A stretch of 64,000 nucleotides of DNA from Ulota crispa (GCA_963920765.1 OY987249.1:4125230-4189229); one strand, 5' to 3'. Positions 1 to 12,438 are shown, numbered from the stretch's first letter. Program-made: numbers and translations. The notes: a model not told the origin generated them from the sequence alone.

Positions 1-3000
1 GGTATCCGGTTGAGGTGATCAAACAAAGTCAACACATGCTGCCAGTTCTGCAGACCTCTCAAGCATAGAAATGGTAAGAAACTTGTTCATGAGAGTATAA
101 AGCATCATTGCATCCCTTCCCACAAAATCTCGAACTAAGATTATTCTATAGGATTGGACCACTTGATTCAGACACAATCAAAAAACTTATGTCAGAAAGC
201 TCAAATCAAGTGGTCCAAACAAACATAAGTATTGTAACTCAAGGTAAATTCTCCTGAAAAATCTCAAACCACAAGACAAACCACAATCTCATAAATCAGA
301 TTCATCTCCAAAGGGTTTAACCGTGATATTTCTTTACAGGGGCCACTACCCCAGATACCTATGCTTTGAAGAACTTTATAAGCATACTTCATAATTACAT
401 TCATACTCTTGTTTCAGTTTATAGACTGTCCCATGATTTGGAACAACTTAATGAGAATTTTCTTACCTGCATCCAGATTACATCCGTGTAGTCCATCACG
501 ACAATCTGCAGCAATACGAATGCACGTTACTGGTTAGAAAGTCATGCCATAATATTGTGCAATCACATCAGGCGCAGATACATTTCTTCTTAAACAATCC
601 AAAGCGATTCTCTAGCTTGGCAAAGCAATCCCACGAGTTTGGATCAGAAGAAAGATTCAAGGATTAGTACTCACCTCAATTGAAGAGAGGAAATCAACGT
701 CCTTATTGTTATCTTTCTTTGCAGATTCTGCTTCACCGATTTGCTGTTGTAGAAACGCCATGCATGTCAGATACCTAACCTCAACAGACTACTAAAACAA
801 ACTCTATTTAAGGTGGTGAACAAGAACATTTATTCATTCCAAAGATTGAAATTGAATACCCGCCTAAAACAGATATTCAACGTGACCATAAAATAGCAAT
901 AAAAAGCAACTTCTTCGCACAAAAGTGATAACACGTCCCAGGGAAGAAGGGTCAATACAGTTGACGAGGAGGTATCAAAAATCATACCGTGATAAGGCCA
1001 AGGGGTGAAGCAACAACGATGTCCGATGTGTAAAAATCGCTGTAAAGCTTGATGCTCTTTCTGAAAAGATAGATACCGATTCAAAGGTTAGTTCTTCACA
1101 ATGCTTTTCAACTCTAGAACTAAAATGTGACGTAAAAGGTACTGCAACACTAAGAAATGGTGACAAAACTCATAAAAAAACGGCATTAGACACTGTGCAC
1201 TCTCCGTTGTCAAGATGCAATCGCCACTGACGAGCGTGCTAAAGGTATCTTCTTCAGAAGAAGCATGTGCCACATCGACAACATGAGTCATAAATAATGC
1301 ACCTACCTTGTAAATTTGATACCCAAACGGAAATGGTCATCATTGTTGCCGCTGAAAAGGGCCTTGAAATCTGCCGGTTTTCCACCTTTATATCCGATGC
1401 TGTCTTCCTGTTCTCCTTCGTCACCATCCTGATTGACCTCCTCCACATCGTCGTCATCCTCCACTCCGAAGTCATTAAAAAACCGGGCTTTGTGTTCAAC
1501 GTCGGTCTGCAAGTGCGAAAACCAAATCTCAAGACACTACACGAGCTCCAATGGATGCCACAGCCAAAATCATGGTATAAATGCATGAACTATGAGAACA
1601 AAAGCAAACTAGACCATCGGAGGCAAAACTTGAAGAAAAATAGCACTCACTGTTTGTGATTTTGGTGCCAATTCAATCAACTTCTTCACAAACTTCAGTG
1701 CAGTGCTTCGCAAGGGCAACAATATCAGCACCTGTAACAAATAATATCTATTTCAGAAAACAAGACTATTTATGCAAAGTTTTTCAACTCTTTTATCACA
1801 AGAACACTTCAGTAAAGTATTCAATTGGATTAGCCCATAATCTCTACAAGAAACCCCCATAGTTCAAGTGATCCGTACAAGCTCTGAACAATGAGACAAC
1901 ATTATAGAGATAGTGAAATAACTAGTATTAGGATTGGCATTGTTCTCCACAATCAATTCTCTTCAAAAAATTCACAAGCAAAGATAGAGAAAATGCGTTC
2001 ATCACCTTTGGACGAGTGAAGCCCTGGTCACGAGGAAGGTCAATGAAATCAGCACCCTTCCTGCCATTCTCGTTGGACGCAGTTTGTTGACGCTGTAGCT
2101 TTTCATTGTTTTTAGTAACAAGATTTCTTGTTTTCAGCACATGGTTCAGCTGCACATCAATAACAGCTTGATTTTGTAATCCAACCATGCTACAGGAGTT
2201 CAAAGTCAGAAAAAGACAAGTGGCATTGCTTGCAATACCTCCTACATCTGCTCAAACAACCCTTCACGAAAGCTGACTTAAATAGAGTAGTAGAAAGTTA
2301 CAGATATAGCTTACAACGTGCATTACATACGCATCAACATAGGTCTGATGTTCCTCGTTTGTGGCCACCGTGCCATGAAGGGCACATCTCTGTGTGAGCA
2401 GAATGTCTTGATAATTGTTACCTGAAATGATGCCGTCAGTCAGCTCACTAACGTCAAAAATTACAATCACCCAATCAAGGAGAACAACTCTCTGAAAATT
2501 TGTACAAGGACCAACAAGAGTAACTTACACAAAGCGAAAAACTGAGCTTGCCCTTCTGAGTGGAAGTCCCCAAATTGCTTAGGCCCAGTTCTCCCCTGCC
2601 ACTGTTTCAGAAGCCGTTCCTTCACAGCACATTTGCTCAAGTCTTTTTCCACCTGCACAACAAAGTTCTGTCAATCAAGCAGTGGCTTGACTTCTCAAAC
2701 GAATTGATTACGAATCTATTTCTTCAATTTTAAGCAGCTTGAATACAAAAAACAAATGATCACCTCAGGAAAAGTGGATATGTTGGAGAGCCATCTTCCA
2801 GTAGGCAGGCCTACTGCATTAACTTCCGTCTTAAACTTAGCCTTCCCCTCCATCAATTCGGCAATCTTTGCCTCAGAAAGCTCCAACTCCAGGTGCTTTC
2901 TAAATGGGCTGAACCAGGCATAACAGTTGTGTCAGATATAGGTTCCAGCTAAGTCGTCATAGACATAAATGTTCTCCTCACTCGAAAACATGGAACAAAT

Positions 3001-4317
3001 GTTCAACGTGGTCAGTACTGATGCCTTGGAATGCTGTAACATTTCAGGTTATGCAATTAAGGATTTTCCTCGAAAGGAATAAAAGGCTCAGAATGCAAAC
3101 TCAAAGAAAAGAGTAGAGAAAATTTCATCATACTCCTCACAAGTTGCTGCATCTGCTCCACTGGACAATCTCTCTGAATCTGAATCTAAATCTTCATCGG
3201 TTTTCTTTTCCTCTGCCTCTCCTGCATCCATTCCTTCACCGTCCACTACTTCTTCCCACTCACTTTCGGAACTAGAGTCCTCTTCCGCATCTTCAATATC
3301 CTCATCACTCTCATTATCGTCTTCGTCAGCGTCCTCAACATCGTCCTCATCAATTTCTGTTGCACAATTTTCAGCATCCAGAATAATCAAATAAAAAAAA
3401 CGATGAAAGACTCATAGCAATTCAGTTTCAAAGTTTCAGAGTTAAGTTTTTGATTTTGTTTCAATCCTTTATTCAAAAACTTCCTACCAATCACTGAAAG
3501 AGCAACAAGCATAATTGCGTTTAGGAACAAATTTATTACCTCCCTTAAGCTCACTCTTCAATTGCAACCCATCCTCATCCTCTAGTTCACTGCCAGCCTC
3601 CTCATCGTCGTCACTGCTATCACCACCTCCTTGCTCTTCCCTTCGCCTGCATGAAATATTTCAAAAGACTGTGAACTAAACAAAATCAAGGAAAACAAAT
3701 AACAACTTGCTCAAAACCCTAAATTTCAAACCCGCCATTCAAACAATAATAACAAAGTGTAAGTCCTATAAGTACCGTGGCGCGTAAGCTTTGGCAAAAG
3801 TTTTGTTGGTCGCTTCCAAAGTTTGAAGCAAGGCTTTGTAATCACTGGTAGGATCTGCGTACGCCTCTTCCTCCTCCTCGCTAGAAACATCACTCTCATG
3901 GACCTGCGCCGGCTCCATTTCTGCCAAATCACAATAAATCGCATCACGGTTCAATTCCCTGGTTTAGGGTTTAGCCGTTGCAGGCTTCCCAACACTTAAC
4001 CCTAAAATATACTTGCTGAGCACAAATCTGTTTCTGAAATAGTCTCTTTGAGAAAATTCATCCGGCATTTCCAGAAATGATAAATGAAGCATCACTGAAA
4101 AACTTCATCAGCTCCCCTGGTAATGAAAAAATTCTAGAACAGGAAGCATAAAGATTTCGTACATACCAGCCTGAGGCTCATAATCTGTCGAGCCATTGCG
4201 ACTGCGTTTACCACGATGGCCTCTGCCACTACCTTGTCTACCCCCACCACGGCCTCTACCTCTTCCTCCTCTCCCTCCACCCCGACCACCGCCCAAAGAA
4301 GCATGGTTTCTCTTCAT
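1..4317 (-). CDS. UTP25: UTP25 / DEF (digestive organ expansion factor) homologue, 3'-truncated by the window edge
   Basis: Nucleolar component of the U3 small-subunit processome, needed for 18S rRNA maturation (family knowledge). I read 14 exons, all with GT..AG borders and compatible phases: 4167-4317, 3776-3920, 3540-3646, 3134-3356, 2764-2908, 2529-2652, 2315-2421, 2006-2149, 1651-1731, 1307-1506, 988-1060, 675-743, 467-505, 1-47 (continues off the left edge). About 551 residues are visible; relatives are about 700-750. The order is an RG/GR-rich N-terminus, a long Asp/Glu/Ser-rich stretch, then the conserved domain with [23 protein letters not shown] followed by [39 protein letters not shown] and [12 protein letters not shown]. 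These are the landmarks of the degenerate DEAD-box-like Utp25 fold. No stops or frameshifts interrupt the exons. It is transcribed divergently from GET3. Confidence 0.93.
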
Positions 4318-4855
4318 CGTCCCGATTCATGTACTGATACCCACTCCTTGTTCAAGCATTGTACTACAATTCGGTTTCAAAGCTGCAAAAAATCAATGAG
4401 GCCTTTCAACAATGCAACGAAGAAGAGGAAGCCAAAGAAAGAGAGGAGATTTTGAAGCATTCAATTACGATGGAGAAGAGAACGTAGGGAAGAAGAACGG
4501 AAGAGGAGAGCGAGACAAGGGTTTAGGGTTTAAGAGGAGGGGAGAAAGAGAAGAAAGATGTAAAAGAAAAGAACGGATCTACGACAGGTCGATGTAAATC
4601 ATCTGTCAATGCAAAATGGACGATATTCATCCATCCGACATGGACTGCCACTTATGACCGCCTGTAACCACTGCTCTTCTGCCAACTGGCGCGAGGCTTA
4701 CTTTAAAGTTTAGGCGTGTGCGTGGCAGTAAGGAACACTCTGAATGGGAAAGCCTAATCATATCAACCGAGCTTGAAACCCTAATTCGAGTTCCGCAGGT
4801 CGTTGTGTGCGATTCCGAAGTGGTTTTTGAGGGGATTTTCGATCTTGTGGTAGCG
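4318..4855. promoter_or_regulatory. Divergent UTP25/GET3 promoter and 5' UTRs with telo-box motifs
   Basis: The start codons of UTP25 (minus) and GET3 (plus) lie 538 bp apart, so the two genes share one intergenic regulatory region. It contains telo-box-like AAACCCTAA on the minus strand at about 4521-4532 (seen as GTTTAGGGTTT) and on the plus strand at 4776-4784. Telo-boxes are common in promoters of plant ribosome-biogenesis and translation genes, which suits UTP25. The part from about 4410 to 4600 is a purine-rich stretch on the plus strand. I see no convincing TATA box. Which sequence is promoter and which is 5' UTR cannot be decided without transcript data. Confidence 0.5.
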
Positions 4856-7707
4856 ATGGCGGATAGGGAGGAGCTCCCGATTCCAGAAGCGAGCTTGCAG
4901 AACGTGTTGGAGCAGAAGGAATTGAAGTGGGTGTTCGTGGGAGGCAAAGGTGGAGTGGGCAAGACAACCTGCAGCTGCATGCTTGCAGTTCTCCTCTCGC
5001 AGGTGCGGGAATCGGTGTTGTTGATATCAACGGATCCGGCGCACAATTTGAGCGATGCGTTCTGCCAGAAGTTCACGAAGTCGCCGTCCATGGTGACGGG
5101 GTTCACCAACCTGTTCGCCATGGAAGTGGACCCGACGGTCGAGAACGACGACATGGAGGAGCAGGCGGACGGGCTGGGCATGGGCGGGTTCGTGTCGGAG
5201 CTCGCGAATGCGATCCCGGGGATTGACGAGGCCATGAGCTTTGCGGAGATGCTGAAGCTGGTGCAGACCATGGATTACAGTGTCATCGTGTTTGACACGG
5301 CACCCACGGGCCATACTTTGCGCTTGTTGCAATTCCCGTCCACGCTGGAGAAAGGCATTGGAAAGGTGTTGAGCTTGAAGAGCAGATTTGGCGGCCTCAT
5401 CTCGCAGATGACGCGCATGTTTGGCGCCGGGGAGGAGTTTGGCGAGGACGCTTTGCTTGGGAAGGTGGAGAGCATCAAGGCCGTGATTGAACAGGTCTGT
5501 GTCCTCAAACCCTAATCTCAGAGTTCGATAGTTCTTTTTGATGAAAACGCCTCTCAGATCACATAGAATACTAAAATCTACGGCAAGCCTTGCAAAGTTA
5601 CATGTCTGGTGTTGTTGGAAAAGAATCGTGGCCTCACGTTGATCCTCGTGGGATAACCTAACCTACAGTGCGAGCGAAACCCTAAAATCTAAACTTTTGA
5701 GAGAAGATGAGTCAATGGTTTTTTTGATGAAAACGCCTCTCAGATTGTATAGAATAGTAAAATCTAGGGGAGATTTCATGGATACTCCTGAAGTTTGCAA
5801 TAGTTTCATAGATACCCCTGCTTTTTCAGAAATTTCAGAAATACCCTTGGACCAAAATTTTCAGGCATTTATTTTGTTGTGTATGTCACTTCCTTCTCCC
5901 TTTGTGGGCACACTACTTCTTTCTTGTTTTGTGTGCTCACGAAGGAGAAGGGAAGTGACATGCACAACAAAACAAATGCCTAAAATTCTTGGTCCAAGGA
6001 TATTTGTGAAATTTCTGAAAAAGCAGGGATATCTATGAAATTGTTGCAAACTTCAGGGGTATCCATGAAATTTTCCCTGAAATCTACGGCAAGCCTTTGC
6101 AAAGTTACATGTCTGTTGTTGTTGGAAGAGAATTGTGGCCTCACGTTGATCCTCGTGGGATAACCTAATCTACAGTGCGAGAGATTCTTCGGCTTCATTG
6201 AAGGACTTGCTCAATCACTGCAAGTGCACATGGTGCTTTTCTATTGCGAAACCCTAAAATCTAAACGTTTGAGAGGAGATGAGCCAATGGGTTTTTTGAT
6301 GAAAACGCCTCTCCGATTGTATAGAATAGTAAGTTCTAGGGAAAATTTCATGGATACCCCTGAAGTTTGCAATATCTTCTTAGATACCCTTCCTTTCTCA
6401 GAAATTTCACAAATAACCTTGGACCAAAATTTTCAGGTGTTTGTTTTGTTGTGCATGCCACTTCCCTTCTTCCTTGGTGCGCACACTACTTCTTTCATGT
6501 TATGCGTACGCACAAAGGAAGAAGGGAAGTGGCATGCACAACAAAACAAACACTTGAAAATTTTGATCGAAGGGTATCTGTGAAATTTCTGAAAAAGCAG
6601 GGGTATCTATGAAATTATTGCAAAGTTCATGGGTATCCATAAAATTTCCCCTAAATTCTACGGCAAGCCTTTGCAAAGTTACTGGCTTGCACATGTCTGT
6701 TGTTGTTGGAAGAAAATCGTGGCCTCACGTTGATCCTCGTGGGATAACCTAATCTACAGTGCGAGAGATTCTTCGGCTTCATTGAAGAAATTACTCTATC
6801 ACTGCAAGTGCACATGGTGCCTCTCTTTTGCGAAACCCTAAATCTACACGTTTGAGAGAAAATTTTCGAAGTCTCGATATAAACTTGAGTAATTTTATAC
6901 TAGACGGAAGATTATGTGCTTTTCAAGCAGCTGTTAAATAGAAATGATATGGAACCAATGAAAATGACCAATAAGCACTCCGAAGTCCTCCTCAAACACC
7001 TCCAAAACAAACGAGATCTTGAAGTTAACTCTTTAAAAATGACAACAACCATTGAAACGATTTTCAACCCAAAAATGAAATTAATAACGATTTCGAGCAA
7101 GGATCATTGTTAGATATTAATGAATACTCCAGATTAAATGAAATGAAATTCTTTAGAATCAGTTGGGTTTGCTGTTTTGCAAATGGGATACGGAGGATCA
7201 TTCAATGACACTGAGATGTTCGTGTTTTTGGCAATATAACAGGTGAATGAGCAATTTCGAAATCCAGACATGACAACATTTATATGCGTGTGTATACCTG
7301 AATTCCTGTCGTTATACGAAACGGAGAGGCTGGTTCAGGAGCTTGCTAAGTTTGAAATCGACACACACAACATCATCATCAATCAAGTGCTCTTCCAACC
7401 TGACGTGTCGGACTCAAAGTTGCTACAAGCTCGTGTACGAATGCAACAGAAGTATCTGGACCAGTTCCACGAGTTATACGAGGATTTCCATATCACTAAA
7501 CTGCCTCTTCTTCCGGAGGAAGTGCGTGGAGTGGAGTCGTTGAAAACTTTTTCACAGAATTTGACCAAAGCTTATGTCCCGAGTGAGGAGGCAACCGAGA
7601 GTGTGGGTGCATCGAGAATTCGGGAATTGGAACAAGAGGTTGCAACTTTGAGATCCACGGTTGCCAACTTGCAAGCAGAATCGGAGAGGCTTAAGCATCC
7701 GCTTTGA
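4856..7707 (+). CDS. GET3: GET3/ASNA1-type ATPase, targeting factor for tail-anchored proteins
   Basis: Cytosolic dimeric ATPase that carries tail-anchored membrane proteins to the ER receptor. Two exons: 4856-5494 and 7243-7707, phase 0, giving 367 residues (relatives about 350). Residues 29-37 form the deviant Walker [10 protein letters not shown] with the signature Lys; [10 protein letters not shown] (60-69) is switch I with the catalytic Asp60; [16 protein letters not shown] is switch [18 protein letters not shown] belongs to the client-binding helical region. Exon 2 begins [13 protein letters not shown] and ends in a predicted coiled coil. The CxxC zinc motif of yeast and animal Get3 is absent ([14 protein letters not shown] there), as I recall for plant GET3a. 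The first in-frame Met of the open frame is at 4718, but Met 4856 (MADREELP) matches the family start. Intact; its 1.75-kb intron is full of repeats. Confidence 0.96.
5767..6077. mobile_element. 311-bp foldback MITE with 9-bp target duplication (Mutator-like)
   Basis: Nearly the whole element folds on itself: the left end GGGGAGATTTCATGGATAC pairs with the right end GTATCCATGAAATTTTCCC. It is flanked by TAAAATCTA (5758-5766) and TGAAATCTA (6078-6086), a 9-bp duplication with one mismatch. The undisturbed target TAAAATCTACGG is present in repeat unit 1 near 5574-5585. A 9-bp duplication with long inverted repeats fits the Mutator superfamily. Confidence 0.8.
6339..6651. mobile_element. 313-bp foldback MITE, second copy of the same family
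   Basis: The ends GGGAAAATTTCATGGATACC and its inverted partner GGGTATCCATAAAATTTCCCC are flanked by TAAGTTCTA (6330-6338) and TAAATTCTA (6652-6660). Same position within the repeat unit as the copy at 5767-6077, so it may have been duplicated with the unit rather than inserted separately. The centre differs (GGTGCGCACACTACTTC versus GGGCACACTACTTC). Confidence 0.8.
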
Positions 7708-9598
7708 TTGATTTCCCTGTAAGTCGATATCTGGTTACGAACGCATTTTAGATGGATAGTATTCTTCTATTTTACTGGACTCCTGGTTTTTCATATAATT
7801 CATTTGAGTCGATGCTGCTCAGGCTGCTGCAGCGGATTTTGGGATACCCAATTTCAGAGATATTTTTAGTTATCTTATGTCTTGAACAGCGCCTGTCCCT
7901 TAGGTAAGTTTTGGAAATAAGGGTCTGACCTATGTGCACAAGGTTGAATTACTTTTGCAAATATTTCTATGTTGTAGAAAATTTCAAGTAGGACTTACGC
8001 TTAGTCGTTTGGTAATTTTATGAGCTATACGGAGTTAGTTATGAATTTTCAAATTCATCATGGTGTCTTGTCCAAATTTATGTCTAGAATATGTTTTTTT
8101 CTGACCTTGTCAACTTCTGTGTGTTACAAACCTCCAATCCAGCAATCTCAATTAATCGAGATTAAGGATAAATTGGAAAGTATTCGAGAAGGAATCAAAC
8201 GGCATTGTAGACCTCGGAATTGGGAGGGAGCAATTATTACTTCTGAAACTTTTGTACTTGTGTACATGGCGCCTATTGCCGAAAAAAAAGTGTTGATTTC
8301 AGCCAAATTCTTGCCTATTTTCGTATTTTTATTGTGCCAATGTTTCATATGATCTTGACAGCAAATTGTATGGGCTTTCTATTGCACTGGGTAGTTTTTA
8401 ATTTGATGGAATTTTGAGCTTTTAGCACCAATTTGAAATTGCATACATTCTATTATTTTGTTGTAAAATGTTGTGTCAATTTCTCGACTTGGTAGGCTCT
8501 ATACGTTTGCAAGCAATTGAGCATAGTCTTATACTCTGAAGGTATAAACAGAGTTTTTTTTTGTTTTTTTTTGTTTTTTGGGGAAACATAGCGATTTCGG
8601 GCAAGCCAATACTTTTAATATAAAAGTTATTTTTTCACATATGTGCTCAAGGAAGAGCTTCTCAATGCAACAATTTTCAAACCATTTCAATATGCTGGAA
8701 ATAAGCTATGGTGGAATAAGTACTTTTGTTGACTCATAGGGTAGTACAGGCACTTTTACATTGTAGCTGAAATTTTGGGATCTTGCCCAAAGGCTGAGGG
8801 ATAAAGATATTTTGTAGTTGGACCTTGACCCATCCTCATTCCATGAATTGTCTTACCTGGCTTATTGCCCTTCACTTCTACTTTGTTGGAAGTGGCCCTA
8901 TGATGATCAAGTTTGTCAAAAGCCATAGTTTTTGGCTAATTACCTTTTTTTTATTTCCTTCTTATCATATTACCAAAATTATAGTGTCCTTTGTAACATC
9001 ACTTATCCAATCTCTATGATTTTATCACATAGATACAATTTGAAGACATATTGAAATTTTACTTTGCATTTTATCTACACACTAAAATCCTAAAAAAATT
9101 CTAATGGTGAAAGCGTAGTGGAGTAAGATCCAACTGCTAGTGAAGCTTGCTAAAATCTAAAGCTTTGACATTCACATTTTGAAAAGATTATTGTATATGG
9201 GAGCTAAAAATTGTTGAAAAAATGGCATTCAATGAGAATTTCTTGAAGCTTGTTTCCTATTCTAGTTACAAGTATGTGTTTCCCAATTCAAAATGTTATG
9301 AATTTTTTTAAGCTTATGATGACCAGCTTGATTACAAAACTCAATCTAAAAAATTACAAGCAAAAAAGTGAAACTAATTGGTGCAAAAGCCTCTTCATAT
9401 TAGAGCTGCCCAAAAATTGTATGCCCCTTAAAAAAACTATTTCTCACTTCAAACCCTATAATCTCACAATTTGTGCAGCAAAAATCCTCCATCTTTTTAC
9501 TCTAGCCTAATGAAGTAGTCTACTTGTGCTTGGGAAGGAACTTGGCAATTTCATGCATTTTGTCAACTAGTTTTTCTAGTGAGCTAGTCATGATTTAA
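7708..9598. other. AT-rich spacer downstream of GET3
   Basis: The first few hundred bases must hold the GET3 3' UTR. I see no conserved coding segment here; the short frames (for example 8020-8352) have no family features and no splice context. A T/G-rich tract lies near 8554-8580. Confidence 0.5.
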
Positions 9599-9824
9599 CC
9601 CTTGGAAGACGGGAAGGCCCTTTGTGGCCAGTACAATACAACGTATTTTTCTTGTATTTGGAATGGATTCACACCTCTATTACATTTGAGACCGACAAAG
9701 GAGTTGGAGAATAGATCAATGCGGTTCTAGTGAGCTACTTGAGATCCCAAGTTAAAATTTCTTATTGGTAGCAAATGACAATTATACGTCAGCTTATATA
9801 CTATGCCCTACAGGCGTTTAAGGG
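9599..9824. mobile_element. 226-bp TTAA-flanked MITE
   Basis: TTAA at 9595-9598 is followed by CCCTTGGAAGACGG, and the right end CAGGCGTTTAAGGG is followed by TTAA at 9825-9828. The ends resemble the CCCCTAAA.. ends of the larger TTAA elements at 34-44 kb. The inverted repeat is short and imperfect. Confidence 0.45.
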
Positions 9825-9828
9825 TTAA

Positions 9829-10546
9829 GGTAAGATTTTGGCAAAAATTTGCCAAGAATTTAAAGGTTGGCTGCAATCTAAAGTTAGTTTCAATGTTCAA
9901 ATTCAATATACTCCATACTACATTCCAATAGTTTTTGGGTGGTTGCTAAACTACAAGCATACCTCTTCTGCACTAAAAAGTGTGATTAATAGTGCCACTA
10001 ATTAAAGAGCCTATGACGAGTTGTCGCATTGAAAAGACGGGCAACAAGTTGAGAAAAAAGTGAAGATTTCCCTAATGGGCAGTTGGGCACTTCCTTGGGT
10101 AGTGACTAGTGAGGGTCCTTTTATTGAAGTTTCATCATCTAAGAAAATCTAAATATGCTTTTGCACTAATTTCACTTCAAGTTCATAAAAATAATTAGAA
10201 TTCATTCACGGTTAAAAATTCTTTCGTTCAAAATGATTTTTGATCAATAATCGGAACTAAATATTTTTGTTGTATTAGGTGGTAGCCCTATGATAATTGC
10301 ATTGCAAGCTTGTTTGTGAAGTTGTGATCATGGATTTGGAAGGGTTATCATTAATTTTGAAATAGCAGCAACAAGTACTAAACCATCATAGGTGATGATG
10401 GTTTTCCAATTTTGTACTCAAAAGTTGCCAATTTGCAAAACAAGTTTTAGCCTTTAGGCGGCCCTAAAAAAAGCCAGATTTTCTTGTACTCACTCATATT
10501 CAATCACAAATATCTTGACACTTGCATGGCTTTTTTAGAAATTGCA
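9829..10546. other. AT-rich spacer, nothing recognised
   Basis: No open frame with family features, no tRNA-like structure and no clear repeat ends were found in this stretch. Confidence 0.5.
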
Positions 10547-10786
10547 ATATTCAATAATTTGGAAAAAATTCTGATTTTGGGACTTTTGAATTTTCATTTT
10601 AAGAGCTTTTAGGTGATTTAGAGTGAGTTTTTTGATGATTTCTTCAAGACCTTACATCAATGCTGAAATGCCTAAAAGGAATTACAAAAAAACTCACTTG
10701 GAATCACCAAAATATTCTCACAAATGCAAAATTTAGATTCCTCAAAATCTGTTTTGGGAAAGTGTTTTTTCCAAATTAACAAATAA
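10547..10786. mobile_element. 240-bp MITE with ATATTTGTTAATTTGGG-type ends
   Basis: The left end ATATTCAATAATTTGG and right end CCAAATTAACAAATAAT are inverted. The internal order (TTTTGGGACTTTTGAA, AGGTGATTTAGAGTGA, TTCTTCAAGACC, then the mirror image AATCACC) matches the copy at 34908-35147, which is also 240 bp, and the right part of 21850-22066. The target duplication is not clear. Confidence 0.6.
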
Positions 10787-11809
10787 TTATTGTAACTATT
10801 CTTTGTTAAAGGAGGTTGGATTAGGGTCTTTTTGATTTAAACCTCATTTCTCTTATGTCAAGCCTCCAAAATCCAAATGACATGACAATTTGCTCTAAAA
10901 AACAATCTTGGGACTAAAAAGTTTTACGCCTTTTTAAAACTTGGCTCCACCCTCAAATAATGAGATTTTCATAAATAGTTAGCACGTTTTCAAGTTGTTT
11001 TGCATCTATTTTCCAAGAGCTTCTACAATGATTTAAAGAAGCTTTGCACTTGTACATGTGGAAGATAGTGATGTTTTCAACTCTCACTAAAATGCTACAT
11101 GGTGTGAGTGTGTGACAATGATGGAGGTTGCTCAATGCAAGGTCAACATGCAAAGGCTTGGATAGCACAAACTTCTATGGACTCATTGGTGTGAATGCTT
11201 TTACTAAAAAAGCCAAGTATTTTTCCATATTTATATATTCTAGCAACATATTCTTGTCAAAAATAGTTAATACTTACAGTAGTACAGTGGTGCTTGGTTA
11301 GCGTCAATCTTTGTAAGAGAAACAATTGGATAAGATCACAGCTCCACTCTTCTTTTGCTCAATAGCATGTATCATGAGCTTGGTTAAGGTCAAGCGCTTG
11401 CATATGGTCAATGTTTTCTTTTCATCAATTCCCATTTTGACTCTTTAGGTAGAAAGGCGTTTGGTTAGTATACCAAAAACATGGGTGGGAAAGCACCTCC
11501 AAAGTTGCAACCCTTATAACTAGGGAATGTAACACAAATGAAAGGATTGTTTATGACCAATGCTTGGATAAGGTCAACACTTTCTACAAGCCCAAAGTGT
11601 TGATGCTAACCAAGCACCACTTGAGGCACCACTATATAGTATCTTTGCCCCCGGCTCACCCTGTGTTATTAATCAAGTTAGCACATCCTTAAGGTAGAAT
11701 TTTTTGCAAAAGTCAAAGTTCTTACTTTAAGCATATAAAAATTAGCAAGCTACGCATGACTCAAACACACTATTCACCAATAGCACATCCCCAAGCATAA
11801 ATTGATAAT
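10787..11809. other. AT-rich spacer, nothing recognised
   Basis: Short direct repeats of TGGTTA(A)GGTCAA occur between about 11290 and 11590 (for example GCTTGGTTAAGGTCAAGC and GCTTGGATAAGGTCAAC). No gene could be supported. Confidence 0.4.
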
Positions 11810-12066
11810 AACGTCATATTAACAAAATTGGGAAAAACAAAGGTACCATTTTGTCATCCACTTTAAACCTAGAAAGTGACCTCAAACCAGATTCAAAAGT
11901 ACCAGATTTAGTTTGAGCCATTAAGATTTTTTGCTCACAAATTCCTCCTCTCAAGTGAGGGCACGTGTACCAAAAAAAAATGGTAGAGTTCAGTTTGAGG
12001 TGATTACCCCAAACCTTCAAAAGTCCCAAAATGAACGTTTTGACCCAATTTAACGAATATGGTGTT
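11810..12066. mobile_element. 257-bp MITE, family with AACGYCATATT ends and 4-bp target duplication
   Basis: AACGTCATATTAACAAAATT at the left and AATTTAACGAATATGGTGTT at the right are inverted repeats. It is flanked by TAAT at 11806-11809 and 12067-12070. Two other copies (22245-22520 and 45393-45656) share the ends and the internal block GTGTACC..CTCACTTGAGAGGAG, each with its own 4-bp duplication. Confidence 0.75.
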
Positions 12067-12101
12067 TAATACCCTTTGCAACTTGGTAAATAGTCTACTA
12101 T

Positions 12102-12438
12102 TGTTAAGAGTCCGTCATACATCTGGACTACATAGTAGCGATTATGATGGTTAGCTTCTAGGACTCTTGTCATTCCTTATAAATGCCAGTGAGAGGGTTG
12201 TGTCTCTCACCTTGCATTCTGTTGATATCATGAACTATTGTAGACTCTAATTCTTCTCACTTGTAATGTGATTCTTGAGTGAACTATTGAGGCTTTGTAA
12301 TCTATTAACATCACTCTTGGTATGGAAGGGGAACATTGGGAAAGAGGGAATTTTGCAGGTAGGATCATAGAGCGGTGATGCAGAAAGCTGGAAGGTAAGA
12401 TCAGAGCGCCGACATGCAATTTGTGGCAGGTTCTGACA
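12102..12438 (+). repeat. 5' LTR of the Ty3 element
   Basis: 337 bp, starts TGTTAAGAGTCC and ends GGTTCTGACA. It aligns over its whole length with 20686-21020, with one 2-bp gap. The block CATTCCTTATAAATGCC may contain the promoter TATA. Confidence 0.93.

Larger units (their letters stand above)
5541..6860 (+). repeat. Three-unit tandem repeat in the GET3 intron
   Basis: A unit running from GATGAAAACGCCTCTC through CTACGGCAAGCC, CCTCACGTTGATCCTCGTGG and GCGAAACCCTAAA occurs three times, starting near 5541, 5727 and 6298; the last unit is cut off near 6860. Units 2 and 3 each contain a foldback element (5767-6077 and 6339-6651) in the same place; unit 1 has none. Unit 1 also lacks about 64 bp (ATTCTTCGGCTTC.. 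to ..TATTGCG) that the other two have. Confidence 0.85.

Noticed and set aside
1-4317. UTP25 as a pseudogene because of the many short separate frames
   Set aside because: All 14 exon pieces join in phase through GT..AG introns without a single stop, so the gene appears intact as far as it is visible.
4627-5508. Long minus-strand frame opposite GET3 exon 1 (214 codons)
   Set aside because: Shadow of the conserved GET3 coding exon on the other strand; no homology or independent splice structure.
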